Shown piece after piece: positions 43,544-51,650 of a stretch of DNA of 64,000 bases. The stretch lies in assembly GCA_963643175.1 (NCBI GenBank), contig CAVIJF010000004.1:1-64000 (forward strand), given 5' to 3'. A program made the position numbers and the translations under genes. Origin of the DNA: CAMEON01 sp963643175. GTDB lineage: Bacteria; Bacillota; Clostridia; Oscillospirales; CAG-272. Every line of letters begins with the position of its first letter. Positions within the stretch are counted from its first letter, which is position 1. The notes below the pieces were generated by a model, which was given only the letters and a program-made list of their open reading frames with translations, did no database searches and had not been told where the DNA came from.

Positions 43544-44239
43544 TCAGTTATCCATATGAACCGTGGTATCGGGCTTCCCGTCGTGGTCGGTATCCATGTA
43601 GATGGTGTCGATTTTCCCGTCACCGGTCGTGTCGGCATACACCGTGCCGTTCCGGCGACCGCCGGCATTCTGCCGGTGGGTGCGGTTCGCCTTCGGCGCA
43701 CGGACAATCCGGACAACGCCGACAATCCCGGCAGCCAGAGAGAGCGCGATAACAGCCCAGCCGGCTATCAGAAGCAGAATGTGCACAATCCGGAAGGCGG
43801 CATCAAACAGCAGCGGCAGGAACACCAGCAGCAGAATGCCCATCGCCATCCGCCAGCCCTCGCGGCGCAGCTGCTGTCCCCGATCCGGCGCCAGCACCAC
43901 CCGCAGAAGCGGGAACAGAATCAGGTACGCGCCGATAGCGATAACCAGCACGGTGTTCTGAAAGAGCACCAGCGCGAAGCCCAGCAGGATTCCCAGCATC
44001 GCGCTGATGAAATCCACCATGCCCTCGGCGGTGTTCAGGTTGCCGATGCCGGAAATCAGCCCCGGAATGTTGCTGATAATCGTAAACACGCCGCAGATGA
44101 CCAGCGTCCAGTGGATAATGGCGCTGACAGTCTCCGGCTTCAGAATGGCGGCAAGCACCAGCACCAGCGCGCCCAGCAGGGCGCCCGTCACGGCACCGGT
44201 GATGCGGGCAATAATCATATTTTTCTTCAGGTTCTGCAT
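43544..44239 (-). CDS. DUF308/HdeD-like membrane protein with Asp-rich tail
   Basis: A 231-residue membrane protein with about six helices in three pairs, the HdeD/DUF308 pattern (ITGAVTGALLGALVLVLAAIL, then repeated helices ending AGWAVIALSLAAGIVGVVRIV). Unusually, the C-terminus carries a soluble tail with two Asp-rich loops, DTTGDGKIDT and DTDHDGKPDT, spaced like EF-hand or dockerin calcium loops. The family's role is unclear; HdeD is tied to acid resistance in enterics. AAGGAGCG precedes the ATG. It follows coaD by 15 bases and is probably third in the rsmD-coaD operon. Confidence 0.78.
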   Translation of the reverse strand: MQNLKKNMIIARITGAVTGALLGALVLVLAAILKPETVSAIIHWTLVICGVFTIISNIPGLISGIGNLNTAEGMVDFISAMLGILLGFALVLFQNTVLVIAIGAYLILFPLLRVVLAPDRGQQLRREGWRMAMGILLLVFLPLLFDAAFRIVHILLLIAGWAVIALSLAAGIVGVVRIVRAPKANRTHRQNAGGRRNGTVYADTTGDGKIDTIYMDTDHDGKPDTTVHMDN

Positions 44240-44254
44240 GGTTTTCGCTCCTTT

Positions 44255-44830
44255 TCAGTTTTCAGTTTTCGGTATAATGGGGGAAGAATCCCCCGTCGCG
44301 GGGCAATCAGCCGCTTTCTGTCCTGCAGGCGGGCAGGTTTCCCGTATATATGCGGCAACCGCCGTGGGAAGCAGTTCGTCCGGCACCCGCCCCGCCGCCA
44401 GTTCCGCCCGCGCCAGCGTGGAGCTGACGTTAGCGAACGCCGGGTCGGTCGGCAGGTACAGCGTCTCGGCACGGGGGTTGTGCGCCCGGTTCCAGAGGGC
44501 GTGGCACTGCTCGTAGCGATAGTCCTCCTCGCTGCGGATGCCCTTGACAATCCAGTCAATCCCCAGCCTGTCCACAAGGTCAATCAGCATTCCGCCGTCC
44601 GCGAAAACCTCGACGTTCTCCAGCCCGGTGCAGGCAAGCCGCACCATCTGCACCCGCTCCTCTGCGGAAAACCGGTACTGCTTGACCGCCGCCCCGGCAA
44701 CGTACCGGTTCATGTCGTTGTGCATGACCGCCACATACACCCGGTCAAAGTGTGCCGCCACCCGGCGGATAACGTCTGCGTGCCCGCGCGTAACGGGGTC
44801 AAAACTGCCGGGAATCAGTGCGCTCCTCAT
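44255..44830 (-). CDS. coaD: Phosphopantetheine adenylyltransferase
   Basis: A 191-residue nucleotidyltransferase for the fourth step of coenzyme A synthesis, making dephospho-CoA from 4'-phosphopantetheine and ATP. It starts MRSALIPGSFDPVTRGHADVIRRV with the (T/H)xGH nucleotidyl motif, and later carries VKGIRSEEDYRYE and the ATP-binding TDPAFANVSSTLAR. Residues past about 160 are a nonconserved tail (KAADCPATGDSS) that makes the protein longer than the usual 160. The start overlaps the rsmD stop by 4 bases, the common rsmD-coaD coupling. Confidence 0.95.
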   Translation of the reverse strand: MRSALIPGSFDPVTRGHADVIRRVAAHFDRVYVAVMHNDMNRYVAGAAVKQYRFSAEERVQMVRLACTGLENVEVFADGGMLIDLVDRLGIDWIVKGIRSEEDYRYEQCHALWNRAHNPRAETLYLPTDPAFANVSSTLARAELAAGRVPDELLPTAVAAYIRETCPPAGQKAADCPATGDSSPIIPKTEN

Positions 44831-45429
44831 GCTTCTCCTCCTCCGGCGCCGGCGGCTGACGCCGCCGTCACCAATGTGATATACGCCTTTCCGTACTTCG
44901 CCTCGCGCAGGAGCGTGAAATGACCGGACAGTGCCGTGCCCGTGGCAAAGCCCAGCGGATCCGCCTCGCCGCTCTCACAGACAATCAGTCCGCCGGGTGC
45001 CAGCAGGCGGGCACGCAGAATATCCTCGACCGTTGCCGCCACGGCGTGCATCGCGTAGGGCGGGTCAAGGAAAATGCAGTCAAACGCCTCGTGCCCACGG
45101 CGGGAGCGCAGGTAGGACGCCGCATCGGCGCAGAGCACGGTACAGCGGTCGGCAAGGCGGGTCTTGGCGGCGTTCCGCTCAATCACGCGCACCGCCTCTC
45201 GCGACTGATCCACCAGAACCGCGTGCGCGGCGCCGGCAGACAGCGCCTCCAGCCCCAGCTGACCGCACCCGGCAAACAGATCCAGCACCCGCGCACCGGA
45301 AAAATCCGTCCGGGCACGCAGGATGGAGAAAACCGCCTCCTTGGCGCGTTCGGTAGTCGGGCGGGTCATCTCGCCCTCCAGTGTATCCAGCCGCACACCG
45401 CGTGCGGAACCGGTAATGATTCGCATCAT
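44827..45429 (-). CDS. rsmD: 16S rRNA (guanine(966)-N2)-methyltransferase
   Basis: A 200-residue SAM-dependent methylase that modifies G966 of 16S rRNA. It has the family start RIITGSARGVRLDT, then TRPTTERAKEAVFSIL, the SAM-binding VLDLFAGCGQLGLEALS, and the catalytic FLDPPY. A Gly/Ala-rich tail (ASAAGAGGGEA) ends the protein. AAAGGA lies 11 bases before the ATG. It is first in an operon with coaD and the DUF308 gene and has its own promoter. Confidence 0.95.
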   Translation of the reverse strand: MMRIITGSARGVRLDTLEGEMTRPTTERAKEAVFSILRARTDFSGARVLDLFAGCGQLGLEALSAGAAHAVLVDQSREAVRVIERNAAKTRLADRCTVLCADAASYLRSRRGHEAFDCIFLDPPYAMHAVAATVEDILRARLLAPGGLIVCESGEADPLGFATGTALSGHFTLLREAKYGKAYITLVTAASAAGAGGGEA

Positions 45430-45483
45430 ACTCTATGTGTCCTTTCCGGGTTAAGCTATTGCCATCGGTGTATTCATGCCTGT

Positions 45484-45512
45484 ATTATATCACATTTTCG
45501 CCGGGTTTGCAA
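45484..45512 (-). promoter_or_regulatory. Promoter of rsmD-coaD
   Basis: Minus strand: TTGCAA (45507-45512), a 17-base spacer, TATAAT (45484-45489), with TG one base before the -10. Confidence 0.85.
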
Positions 45513-45604
45513 TGTTTTCAGCCCTTTTCCTTTGCGCGGCGATCCTGCCTCTCCCGACTGCACGGTTATGCTCTGCGCACCCACAGCAGCCTATTGTCCT
45601 CAAA

Positions 45605-45734
45605 CTATACAGCCAGCCTCCCGGTATCCTTCAGCCACGCAAGATAGGAGCGAACCGTGCCCCCGGACAAGTCAGATTCTGGCAGGGCTCTGAATGTAGT
45701 AGCAATGCTCGGATACCCGTATCAGTTCATACAT
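45605..45734 (-). pseudogene. MBL-fold hydrolase remnant with a large internal deletion
   Basis: A good ribosome site (AGGAGAAAAATACA) precedes ATG 45734. The frame gives MYELIRVSEHCYYIQSPARI and stops, which looks like the N-terminus of a clostridial MBL hydrolase. The next frame, with no gap, reads SDLSGGTVRSYLAWLKDTGR and LAV to TAG 45605, a natural-looking C-terminus. The middle, including all zinc motifs, is absent. I read this as start and end of one gene joined by an internal deletion. The flanking 45430-45807 gap holds only the rsmD promoter besides this. Confidence 0.5.
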
Positions 45735-45807
45735 TGTATTTTTCTCCTGTTCCGTATCCGGACGGCGTGCACGTAAACGATGCGCCGCCGGACAAATCAG
45801 CGGTTGC

Positions 45808-47646
45808 TCAGTCAGCGCGGTTCCCGAAATACGCCCGTATCCGTTTCGCATCGGCGCGGGAGATACCCGGCACGGCAGCCAGAGTGTCCTCGTCCGCCGC
45901 ACGGACAGCGGCAAGCCCGCCCAGCGCCGACAGGAGCCGCTTTGCCTTGGCATCCCCGATGCCGGGAATGCGCGTCAGGCTGGAATGGGTCAGTGTCCGT
46001 CCCTTGGCGGCGCTCATGCGCGAAACCGTGAAACGGTGCACTTCCTCCTGTAACTTATAAACCAGCACGAATACCGCGCGTTCGCGGGCAATGCTGATTT
46101 CCTCGTCCTCCGTGCACAGTGCGCGGGTCTTGTGAAAATCGTCCTTGACCATGCCGAACACCGGAATGTCCAATCCCCGCTCCCGCATCAGTCCGCGCAC
46201 CACCGACACGTGCCCGCGCCCGCCGTCCAGCAGAATCAGGTCGGGGCGGTGCGAAAAGCTGCCGTCCGCATCGTCCAGATGTGCCAGCCGCCGCCCCAGC
46301 GCCTCCCGCATACTGGCGTAGTCGTCGGTGCCGTCCACCGTGCGGATGTTGAAGGAGGCATACTCGGACTTTGCCAGCCTGCCGTCCTCCAGCACCACCA
46401 TGCCCGCCGTCAGGTGTTCGCTGCCCAGATTGGATATATCGTATGCCTCAATGCGCTGCGGGTACCCGATGCCCAGCAGCTCGCCCAGCCGGATCAGCGA
46501 CTGCTCGTCCTGCTCGGCGTCCCGGCGGAACTGCCGCACGCGCTCGGCGGCATTGGACACCACCAGCTCGCACAGCGCCCGCGCGGGACCGCGCTCCGGC
46601 GTGCGCACCGTCACGCGGTGCCCCGCCTGCTCAGACAGGTAGGCGGACAGCGTTTCGCGCTCCGCGTCCTCCATCCGGAAGGACAGCAGCACGGCGGGGG
46701 GAATGTACGTGCGCATCCGGTACTGCTCGCAGATAAAGGTGCTCAGCGTCTCGGTGTCCAGAATGCGCTCCGCGCCGGACAGGCAGTCCTCCTTGTCCAC
46801 GACGGCGCCGCCGCGGATATAGAACACCGACACGCAGGAAGTAACGTCGTCCTCGTAAAAGCCGAACACGTCCTGCTCCGCGTCCGGCGCGGCGACCACG
46901 GTCTGCTTCTGACTCAGGCGATCCAGCGCCGCCAGCGTATCCCGGCAGCGTGCCGCCGCCTCATAGCGCTCCGCCTCCGCGTGGGCGTACATCTGCGTGG
47001 ACAGCTGCCGCCGCGCCTCGGCGGTATGCCCGCGCAGGATGTCCGCCGCCAGCCGGATCAGCGCGGCGTACTCCTCCCCGCTCACCTGCCCGGTGCAGGG
47101 GCCGACACAGCGCCCCATCTGGTAGTACAGGCAGGGGCGCTCCCGCCCGATATCCCGCGGGAAGCGGCGGGCACAGGTCGGCAGGCGCAGGGTGCGGCGC
47201 AGGGTGTCCAGCACGGCATACACCGTGGAAACCCCGGAGTAGGGTCCGAAGTACCTGCCCCGGTCATTCTCCCGCCGACGGGTCATGACAAGGCGGGGGT
47301 ACTGCTCATCCGTAATCTTGATGTACGGGTAGGATTTTGCATCCTTGAGCCGGATATTGTACTTGGGCGTGTGCTGTTTGATGAGCGTGTTCTCCAGTGT
47401 CAGCGCTTCAATCTCGGTCTCGCAGAGGAAGTAATCGAAATCCTGCACCCCCGCCACCATGCGTGCGGTCTTGATATTCTTTTCACTGTTCTGGAAATAC
47501 TGCGACACCCGGTTCCGCAGTTTACGGGATTTCCCGACGTAGATGACGCGCCCGTCCCGATCCTTCATAATGTAAACGCCGGGAGTCAGCGGCAGTGAAT
47601 TCGCCTTCTCCAGCAGTCGTTTCCGATCCTCCTCGCGTACCGGCAC
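45808..47646 (-). CDS. uvrC: Excinuclease ABC subunit C
   Basis: A 612-residue nuclease that makes both cuts in UvrABC repair. The GIY-YIG domain is at the N-terminus (LPLTPGVYIMKDRDGRVIYVGKSRKLRNRVSQYF). A UVR motif region follows (EARRQLSTQMYAHAEAERYEAAARCRDTLAAL), then the RNase H-like domain (AYDISNLGSEHLTAGMVV...LILLDGGRGHV) and two helix-hairpin-helix motifs at the end (IPGIGDAKAKRLLSALGG, VPGISRADAKRI). GTG 47646 is taken as start because AGGAGGGA lies 6 bases before it. An in-frame ATG at 47697 sits inside the preceding terminator. Confidence 0.95.
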   Translation of the reverse strand: MPVREEDRKRLLEKANSLPLTPGVYIMKDRDGRVIYVGKSRKLRNRVSQYFQNSEKNIKTARMVAGVQDFDYFLCETEIEALTLENTLIKQHTPKYNIRLKDAKSYPYIKITDEQYPRLVMTRRRENDRGRYFGPYSGVSTVYAVLDTLRRTLRLPTCARRFPRDIGRERPCLYYQMGRCVGPCTGQVSGEEYAALIRLAADILRGHTAEARRQLSTQMYAHAEAERYEAAARCRDTLAALDRLSQKQTVVAAPDAEQDVFGFYEDDVTSCVSVFYIRGGAVVDKEDCLSGAERILDTETLSTFICEQYRMRTYIPPAVLLSFRMEDAERETLSAYLSEQAGHRVTVRTPERGPARALCELVVSNAAERVRQFRRDAEQDEQSLIRLGELLGIGYPQRIEAYDISNLGSEHLTAGMVVLEDGRLAKSEYASFNIRTVDGTDDYASMREALGRRLAHLDDADGSFSHRPDLILLDGGRGHVSVVRGLMRERGLDIPVFGMVKDDFHKTRALCTEDEEISIARERAVFVLVYKLQEEVHRFTVSRMSAAKGRTLTHSSLTRIPGIGDAKAKRLLSALGGLAAVRAADEDTLAAVPGISRADAKRIRAYFGNRAD

Positions 47647-47674
47647 GGGCAGTCCCTCCTTTGCAAAAACGCAC

Positions 47675-47729
47675 AAAAACGGTGCGGGCTTCCCCATTCC
47701 CGCATGGGCACAGCACGCACCGTTTTTTT
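47675..47729 (-). terminator. Bidirectional terminator between ptsH and uvrC
   Basis: AAAAACGGTGCG and CGCACCGTTTTT arms (12 base pairs) with T tracts on both strands and an inner TGCGGG/CCCGCA pairing option. It ends about 30 bases before the uvrC start. Confidence 0.75.
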
Positions 47730-47853
47730 CAGTCCGCCGCATCCGCGTCAGGCAAAGACGCATCCCCGGCACTCTCACTCCGCCGACCCGCACGCAAAGC
47801 CGGGACGGCTATGTATGAATCATATGGGCGGGCAGTCCTGCGCCCGGAAAAGG

Positions 47854-48120
47854 TCAGTTCTCGGAGAAACCGGAGCCGACCAGAGACGCCAGACCTTCCA
47901 GCGCCGCATCCTCATCCGCCCCGTCCGCATACAGCGTAACGGTCATGCCCTTGGCAATTCCCAACGACAAAACGCCGAGCAGGCTCTTTGCGTTGACCTT
48001 CCGGTCGTCCTTCTCCACCCAGATAGAAGCCTTGTAGGAGTTCGCCTTCTGAATAAAAAAGGTTGCCGGTCTGGCGTGCAGACCGCTCGCATTGTTGATG
48101 AGAACCTCACGACTTTTCAT
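47854..48120 (-). CDS. ptsH: Phosphocarrier protein HPr
   Basis: An 88-residue HPr of the phosphotransferase system. The active His15 lies in NNASGLHARPATFF and the regulatory Ser46 in NAKSLLGVLSLG, so both PEP-dependent transfer and HPr kinase/CcpA-type catabolite control are possible. The start at 48120 (MKSREV) has GGAG 8 bases upstream; the ATG three codons earlier touches that site. No ptsI gene follows, unlike the classic ptsHI operon, so EI is encoded elsewhere. It has its own promoter and a terminator. Confidence 0.95.
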   Translation of the reverse strand: MKSREVLINNASGLHARPATFFIQKANSYKASIWVEKDDRKVNAKSLLGVLSLGIAKGMTVTLYADGADEDAALEGLASLVGSGFSEN

Positions 48121-48192
48121 ACCAAACATCTCCTGTTATTTCATGTGCGGGGCGCCGTCGGCGCCGCCGGAAAATAGCGTTTTACACTATGT

Positions 48193-48221
48193 AGTATACC
48201 AAAAATCGCCCAATAAATCAA
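48193..48221 (-). promoter_or_regulatory. Promoter of ptsH
   Basis: Minus strand: TTGATT (48216-48221), a 17-base spacer, TATACT (48193-48198). A TTGACA lies 7 bases further upstream but at a 24-base spacing. Confidence 0.7.
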
Positions 48222-48320
48222 GTGTCAATCTATAGGATTTTTACTCTTCTTCCCGCCGCATTTTCATGAATAATCACAAAGGCGAAAAACCGTTCCGGCA
48301 ACTTTCCGGACGGGGACAGA

Positions 48321-48348
48321 ACAACCCCGGGATCATGCCCGGGGTTGT
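48321..48348 (-). terminator. Terminator overlapping the end of the 48.3 kb gene
   Basis: ACAACCCCGGG and CCCGGGGTTGT pair around a short loop. The hairpin includes the last codons and stop of the 194-residue membrane protein. TTCTG follows on the minus strand. Confidence 0.7.
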
Positions 48349-48917
48349 ATCTCGGTTACGCGCAGGGTGAACGTCACGCGCTCGGTGCAGACCGTCAGCT
48401 CGGTGCCCGGCGCAATATACAGCCCCGCCGCGCTGATGAGCAGGCACCCGTTTTCCAGCTCGCCGCCGGAGCAGATCATCATTCCTTCCGCCGCCGTGCG
48501 GTCGGTATAAATCTGCGTCGCCGTTTCCTCCGCCGACCCGTCCTCCTGCTGCGGAAGCTCCGCCTGCTCCGTGGCGGTCTCAGTGCTGTCCGCCGCCGGA
48601 ACGGCGACAAACGCTACCTGCTGGATGCCGTCCTCGTTTTCGTACACGCCGATATTGCCCAGCCGCTCGCCCGTACCGTACAGGTACACATCGTCAAAGG
48701 CGCGCACGCACTCCAGCGACTCCCGGTGAATGTCCTCCACCGTAAAGCGCACGGAATACATGGCGGAGCCGGTGTTCCCGCCCCGCTGGCGGTAGGCATA
48801 CACCACCCGCCCTACGAAGGAAACGATTGCCGCCACCAGCAGAATCAGAATTACGGTGTCGATAACAGACCACGAGCCGCGCCCCCCGCCGGTCGCCTTG
48901 TCCTTCCTGTTTTCCAT
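48333..48917 (-). CDS. Single-pass membrane protein, DUF4330-like
   Basis: 194 residues. A transmembrane helix at about residues 17-38 (VIDTVILILLVAAIVSFVGRVVYA) anchors an external beta-rich domain. An acidic stretch (EQAELPQQEDGSAEETATQ) interrupts it. The pattern VYLYGTGERLGNIGVYENEDG resembles the repeated 'set value, then small-change' strands of DUF4330 proteins; this is a by-eye match. The start at 48917 follows GAGAGGAGG. It lies right after a similar membrane protein gene (22-base gap) and an O-antigen-ligase-like gene, so the three probably serve one envelope process. Confidence 0.65.
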   Translation of the reverse strand: MENRKDKATGGGRGSWSVIDTVILILLVAAIVSFVGRVVYAYRQRGGNTGSAMYSVRFTVEDIHRESLECVRAFDDVYLYGTGERLGNIGVYENEDGIQQVAFVAVPAADSTETATEQAELPQQEDGSAEETATQIYTDRTAAEGMMICSGGELENGCLLISAAGLYIAPGTELTVCTERVTFTLRVTEIQPRA

Positions 48918-48938
48918 ATCGGAAGCCTCCTCTCCCAC

Positions 48939-49607
48939 TCAGGGTTGCGTATCGGCAGAGGATGCCTCCGCCGCGTCCCGTGCGGCATCGGCGGAAGCCG
49001 TCTCTAGCTCCGCCGCCTCACGCAGGGAAATCACCGTGCCGTGCGCCTCCAGTCCCGCAAGACGGAAGCTGCGCTCCTCCCCGCACAGCAGGCGGGTATC
49101 CGTCATCCAGTAGCCCTGCCCCGACCGGTAGCGGGCGGTCGCCCCGACCGTCAGGTACAGCGTCACCGTGTCCGGCTGTCCCTCCTCCGTGACCCGCAGG
49201 AGCCTGATGTCCGTCACGGTTCCCAGCCAGTCGGCATCCGCCTGCTCCGAGTCGTACACATCCTTGTTGAGCAGCACCATGTCGCCGCTCCGGTCATAGG
49301 CAATCAATTCAGGGTCAATGCCCTTCAGCTCCAGCGTCCAGACAATCGGCGTTTCCTCCCAGACCGGCGCATAGGTGTTCCGCAGGTACCGGTACAGGTA
49401 CAGGATACCGACCACCGCCAGCGCAGCCAGCGCCAAAATGACCAGATCGACCACCCATGCCAGACCGCGCCGCCGGTTCAGGGGATCCTGTCCCGCCCGC
49501 CGGGTGCGCACGGCGCCGTCCTCGCGGGCGCGGCGTCCCTGCAGGTCGCCGTCCAGTCCGGACGCTTTGTCTCCGCCGGGAGGCGGCATATGTCTCAGTG
49601 AAGCCAT
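48939..49607 (-). CDS. Single-pass membrane protein, DUF4330-like
   Basis: 222 residues. The first 50 are cytosolic and Arg/Gly-rich, then a helix (WVVDLVILALAALAVVGILYLYRYL) and an external beta domain with LNKDVYDSEQADADWLGTVTDIRLLRV, close to the DUF4330 theme of a value followed by Gly-Thr-Val-Thr-Asp. The C-terminal 25 residues are Ala/Ser/Asp-rich. It seems a paralog of the next gene. The family is often linked to capsule or polysaccharide genes in Firmicutes, which agrees with the ligase-like protein upstream. Confidence 0.65.
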   Translation of the reverse strand: MASLRHMPPPGGDKASGLDGDLQGRRAREDGAVRTRRAGQDPLNRRRGLAWVVDLVILALAALAVVGILYLYRYLRNTYAPVWEETPIVWTLELKGIDPELIAYDRSGDMVLLNKDVYDSEQADADWLGTVTDIRLLRVTEEGQPDTVTLYLTVGATARYRSGQGYWMTDTRLLCGEERSFRLAGLEAHGTVISLREAAELETASADAARDAAEASSADTQP

Positions 49608-49637
49608 ACTGAATTTTTCCTTTCTACTTTACTCGGG

Positions 49638-51587
49638 TCAGGCGTCCAGCCAGAGGAAGCAGTCCTCCCGCTCCGGTGTCTCGCCGCGCCGCTCCGCCGC
49701 CAGCACCTCGTGCTCCCCGGCGCAGACAGACGCCAGCGAACTGCCTGTACCCATAATCAGAATCAGGCAGAAGAAGAGCTGCGGCGATATGCCCACGCTC
49801 CGGAATATGCCCAGAAGCATGAAATTCACCACCGTGCACAATCCGGCGATGATGACCGTGCGATCCCAGCGATCCCGACAGCGGCGCAGGCAGGTAAAGC
49901 TCTTGCAGCAGAAGAGCCACAGCGCCGCCAGCGCCACTGCAAGTCCGGGGATGCCCAACGTGGTCAGCAGATCCAGATACAGACTGCTGGCGGACCCCGC
50001 CGTCGCCGCACCAGGCTCGGCATACCACGGGTAGACCGCCCGGAACGCCTCGCTCCCCAGTCCGACGCCGGTCGGGTAGTCGGCTATCATGCGGAACACG
50101 CCGGACCAGAGGCGGAGGTGCCGCTCGGTTCCCTCCCGGACGGTGCTGTCCAACCACGAGATAAGCTCCGGAATCGGATGAAAGTAGAGGTACCACAGCC
50201 CGCCTGTCGCGGTCAGCGGGAACAGTCCGATGATCACGGTCAGCGATGTGTGACCGTACAGGAGTGCAAACAGCAGGCACCCTACCGTCGCTGTGGCGAT
50301 GCCCAACAGGGAGTGCGTCCGCCATATCAGCCAGCCGCAGAGCACCGTCAGCCCGATGCAGGGCACGGCGGTCAGCGGACGGCGGCAGGACAGCAGAAAT
50401 ACGAACAGCCACGGCAGAACCAGCACCAGACACTGCTCAAAGCCCGCAGACCAGAGCGCATTCAGGAACGAGGCGGCGGTTCGCATTCCGTCGGTCAGAA
50501 CTGCCCCCAGCCGGTACTCCTCCAGCCAGCCGGAAAACTCTTCCGGGAGCAGGCGGAAGCAGGACAGCAGCACAATCAGCACCAGCGCCGCCCCGACGCC
50601 GCCCATGCACCGCCGCAGGGCGGCACGGGTATTCATGAGATTGACTATCAGGAAGTATTCCGACAGGAACACCGCCAGCAGCAGTCCCTGCCGCAGTCCG
50701 GCGCCGGAGAAATCCACGCTGAACAGCCCGCCGCCGAGCAGCAGACAGCCGAACAGCAGCATGACGACGTCCAGCCTGCCGAGCCGGAAGGAGCGGTGCA
50801 TCAGAAGCAGTTTGAAACCGTACCCAATCCACGTCAGGAGAATCAGCACCGCCAGCACATACAGGGCGCTTTCCCATATCCAGACGGCAGGCAGCATCAG
50901 CGCCGACAGCGCAACGCCCGTCTCCGGGAAGGACAGCACCACGCAGAGCAGTCCCGCCGCCAGAATGCCCGCCGGAATAATCAGCGGATGTATCCAGACT
51001 GTCGCAGCGGCGGCGCCGCCACCCAGCACGGCAAGGACGTAAAACAGCGCGGCAGGCACTTCCGTGCACGGGCAGGCAACCCGATCCGCCGGGATGCCGA
51101 ACAGGCGGCAGGTCAGGGCATAGCCCGCCCTGCCGCTGCCGCAGGCGCCCGCAAGCGAACGTCCCGTCAGGACGAAGGGCACCGCCACCAGCGCCAGAAT
51201 GCCGCTGTATATAATGCCGTGCAGGTCAAGCGACCGTCCGGCAGTCAGAAACGGCTGGAGCAGGCGTATCAGGATGCACACGATGCCGTACAGCAGGAAG
51301 AACAGCCCGTACAGGCGTGCGGGGCAGTCGGCGAGCAGGTGCATCAGCTGGCGCACAGCCGCCAAAATCCGGCTGCCCTCCGCCGCCCGGACAATCCGGC
51401 AGCGCCGGTCGGACATCGCGCGTATGCCCCCCGCGCGCGTCTCCCCCGACAGCAGAGCCGTCGGTTCGCGGTGGTAGCCGGTCAGGCATCTGCCCAGCAG
51501 GCTGTGCGCCAGCGAGCGGTACAGCCGCGCGGTCATGCGGTCAATGGCACCCAGCGCCGAGCGCCGGGAACCGGTTCTGTCAGCCAT
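49638..51587 (-). CDS. O-antigen ligase/polymerase-like membrane protein
   Basis: A 649-residue protein with a cytosolic N-terminus of about 85 residues and roughly thirteen hydrophobic segments. The largest external loop lies late and contains RHLRLWSGVFRMIADYPTGVGLGSEAFRAVYPWYAEPG, the Wzy_C (O-antigen ligase) signature: Arg-rich entry, helix with Asp-Tyr-Pro and Gly-x-Gly. Such enzymes ligate or polymerise lipid-linked glycans at the outer face of the membrane; in a Gram-positive host the product could be a wall glycopolymer. GGAGG precedes ATG 51587. It follows trmD by 63 bases and leads two DUF4330-like genes. Confidence 0.82.
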   Translation of the reverse strand: MADRTGSRRSALGAIDRMTARLYRSLAHSLLGRCLTGYHREPTALLSGETRAGGIRAMSDRRCRIVRAAEGSRILAAVRQLMHLLADCPARLYGLFFLLYGIVCILIRLLQPFLTAGRSLDLHGIIYSGILALVAVPFVLTGRSLAGACGSGRAGYALTCRLFGIPADRVACPCTEVPAALFYVLAVLGGGAAAATVWIHPLIIPAGILAAGLLCVVLSFPETGVALSALMLPAVWIWESALYVLAVLILLTWIGYGFKLLLMHRSFRLGRLDVVMLLFGCLLLGGGLFSVDFSGAGLRQGLLLAVFLSEYFLIVNLMNTRAALRRCMGGVGAALVLIVLLSCFRLLPEEFSGWLEEYRLGAVLTDGMRTAASFLNALWSAGFEQCLVLVLPWLFVFLLSCRRPLTAVPCIGLTVLCGWLIWRTHSLLGIATATVGCLLFALLYGHTSLTVIIGLFPLTATGGLWYLYFHPIPELISWLDSTVREGTERHLRLWSGVFRMIADYPTGVGLGSEAFRAVYPWYAEPGAATAGSASSLYLDLLTTLGIPGLAVALAALWLFCCKSFTCLRRCRDRWDRTVIIAGLCTVVNFMLLGIFRSVGISPQLFFCLILIMGTGSSLASVCAGEHEVLAAERRGETPEREDCFLWLDA

Positions 51588-51650
51588 GCCGGGTTCCTCC
51601 TCTCCTGTTTTTACTGTTCAAAAACTTTCCGATAAACGACAAACGCCGGG

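Noticed and set aside
47647..47793. Upstream extension of UvrC
   Set aside because: The added residues come from the terminator region, and the GTG at 47646 has AGGAGGGA at ideal spacing and gives a normal UvrC N-terminus.
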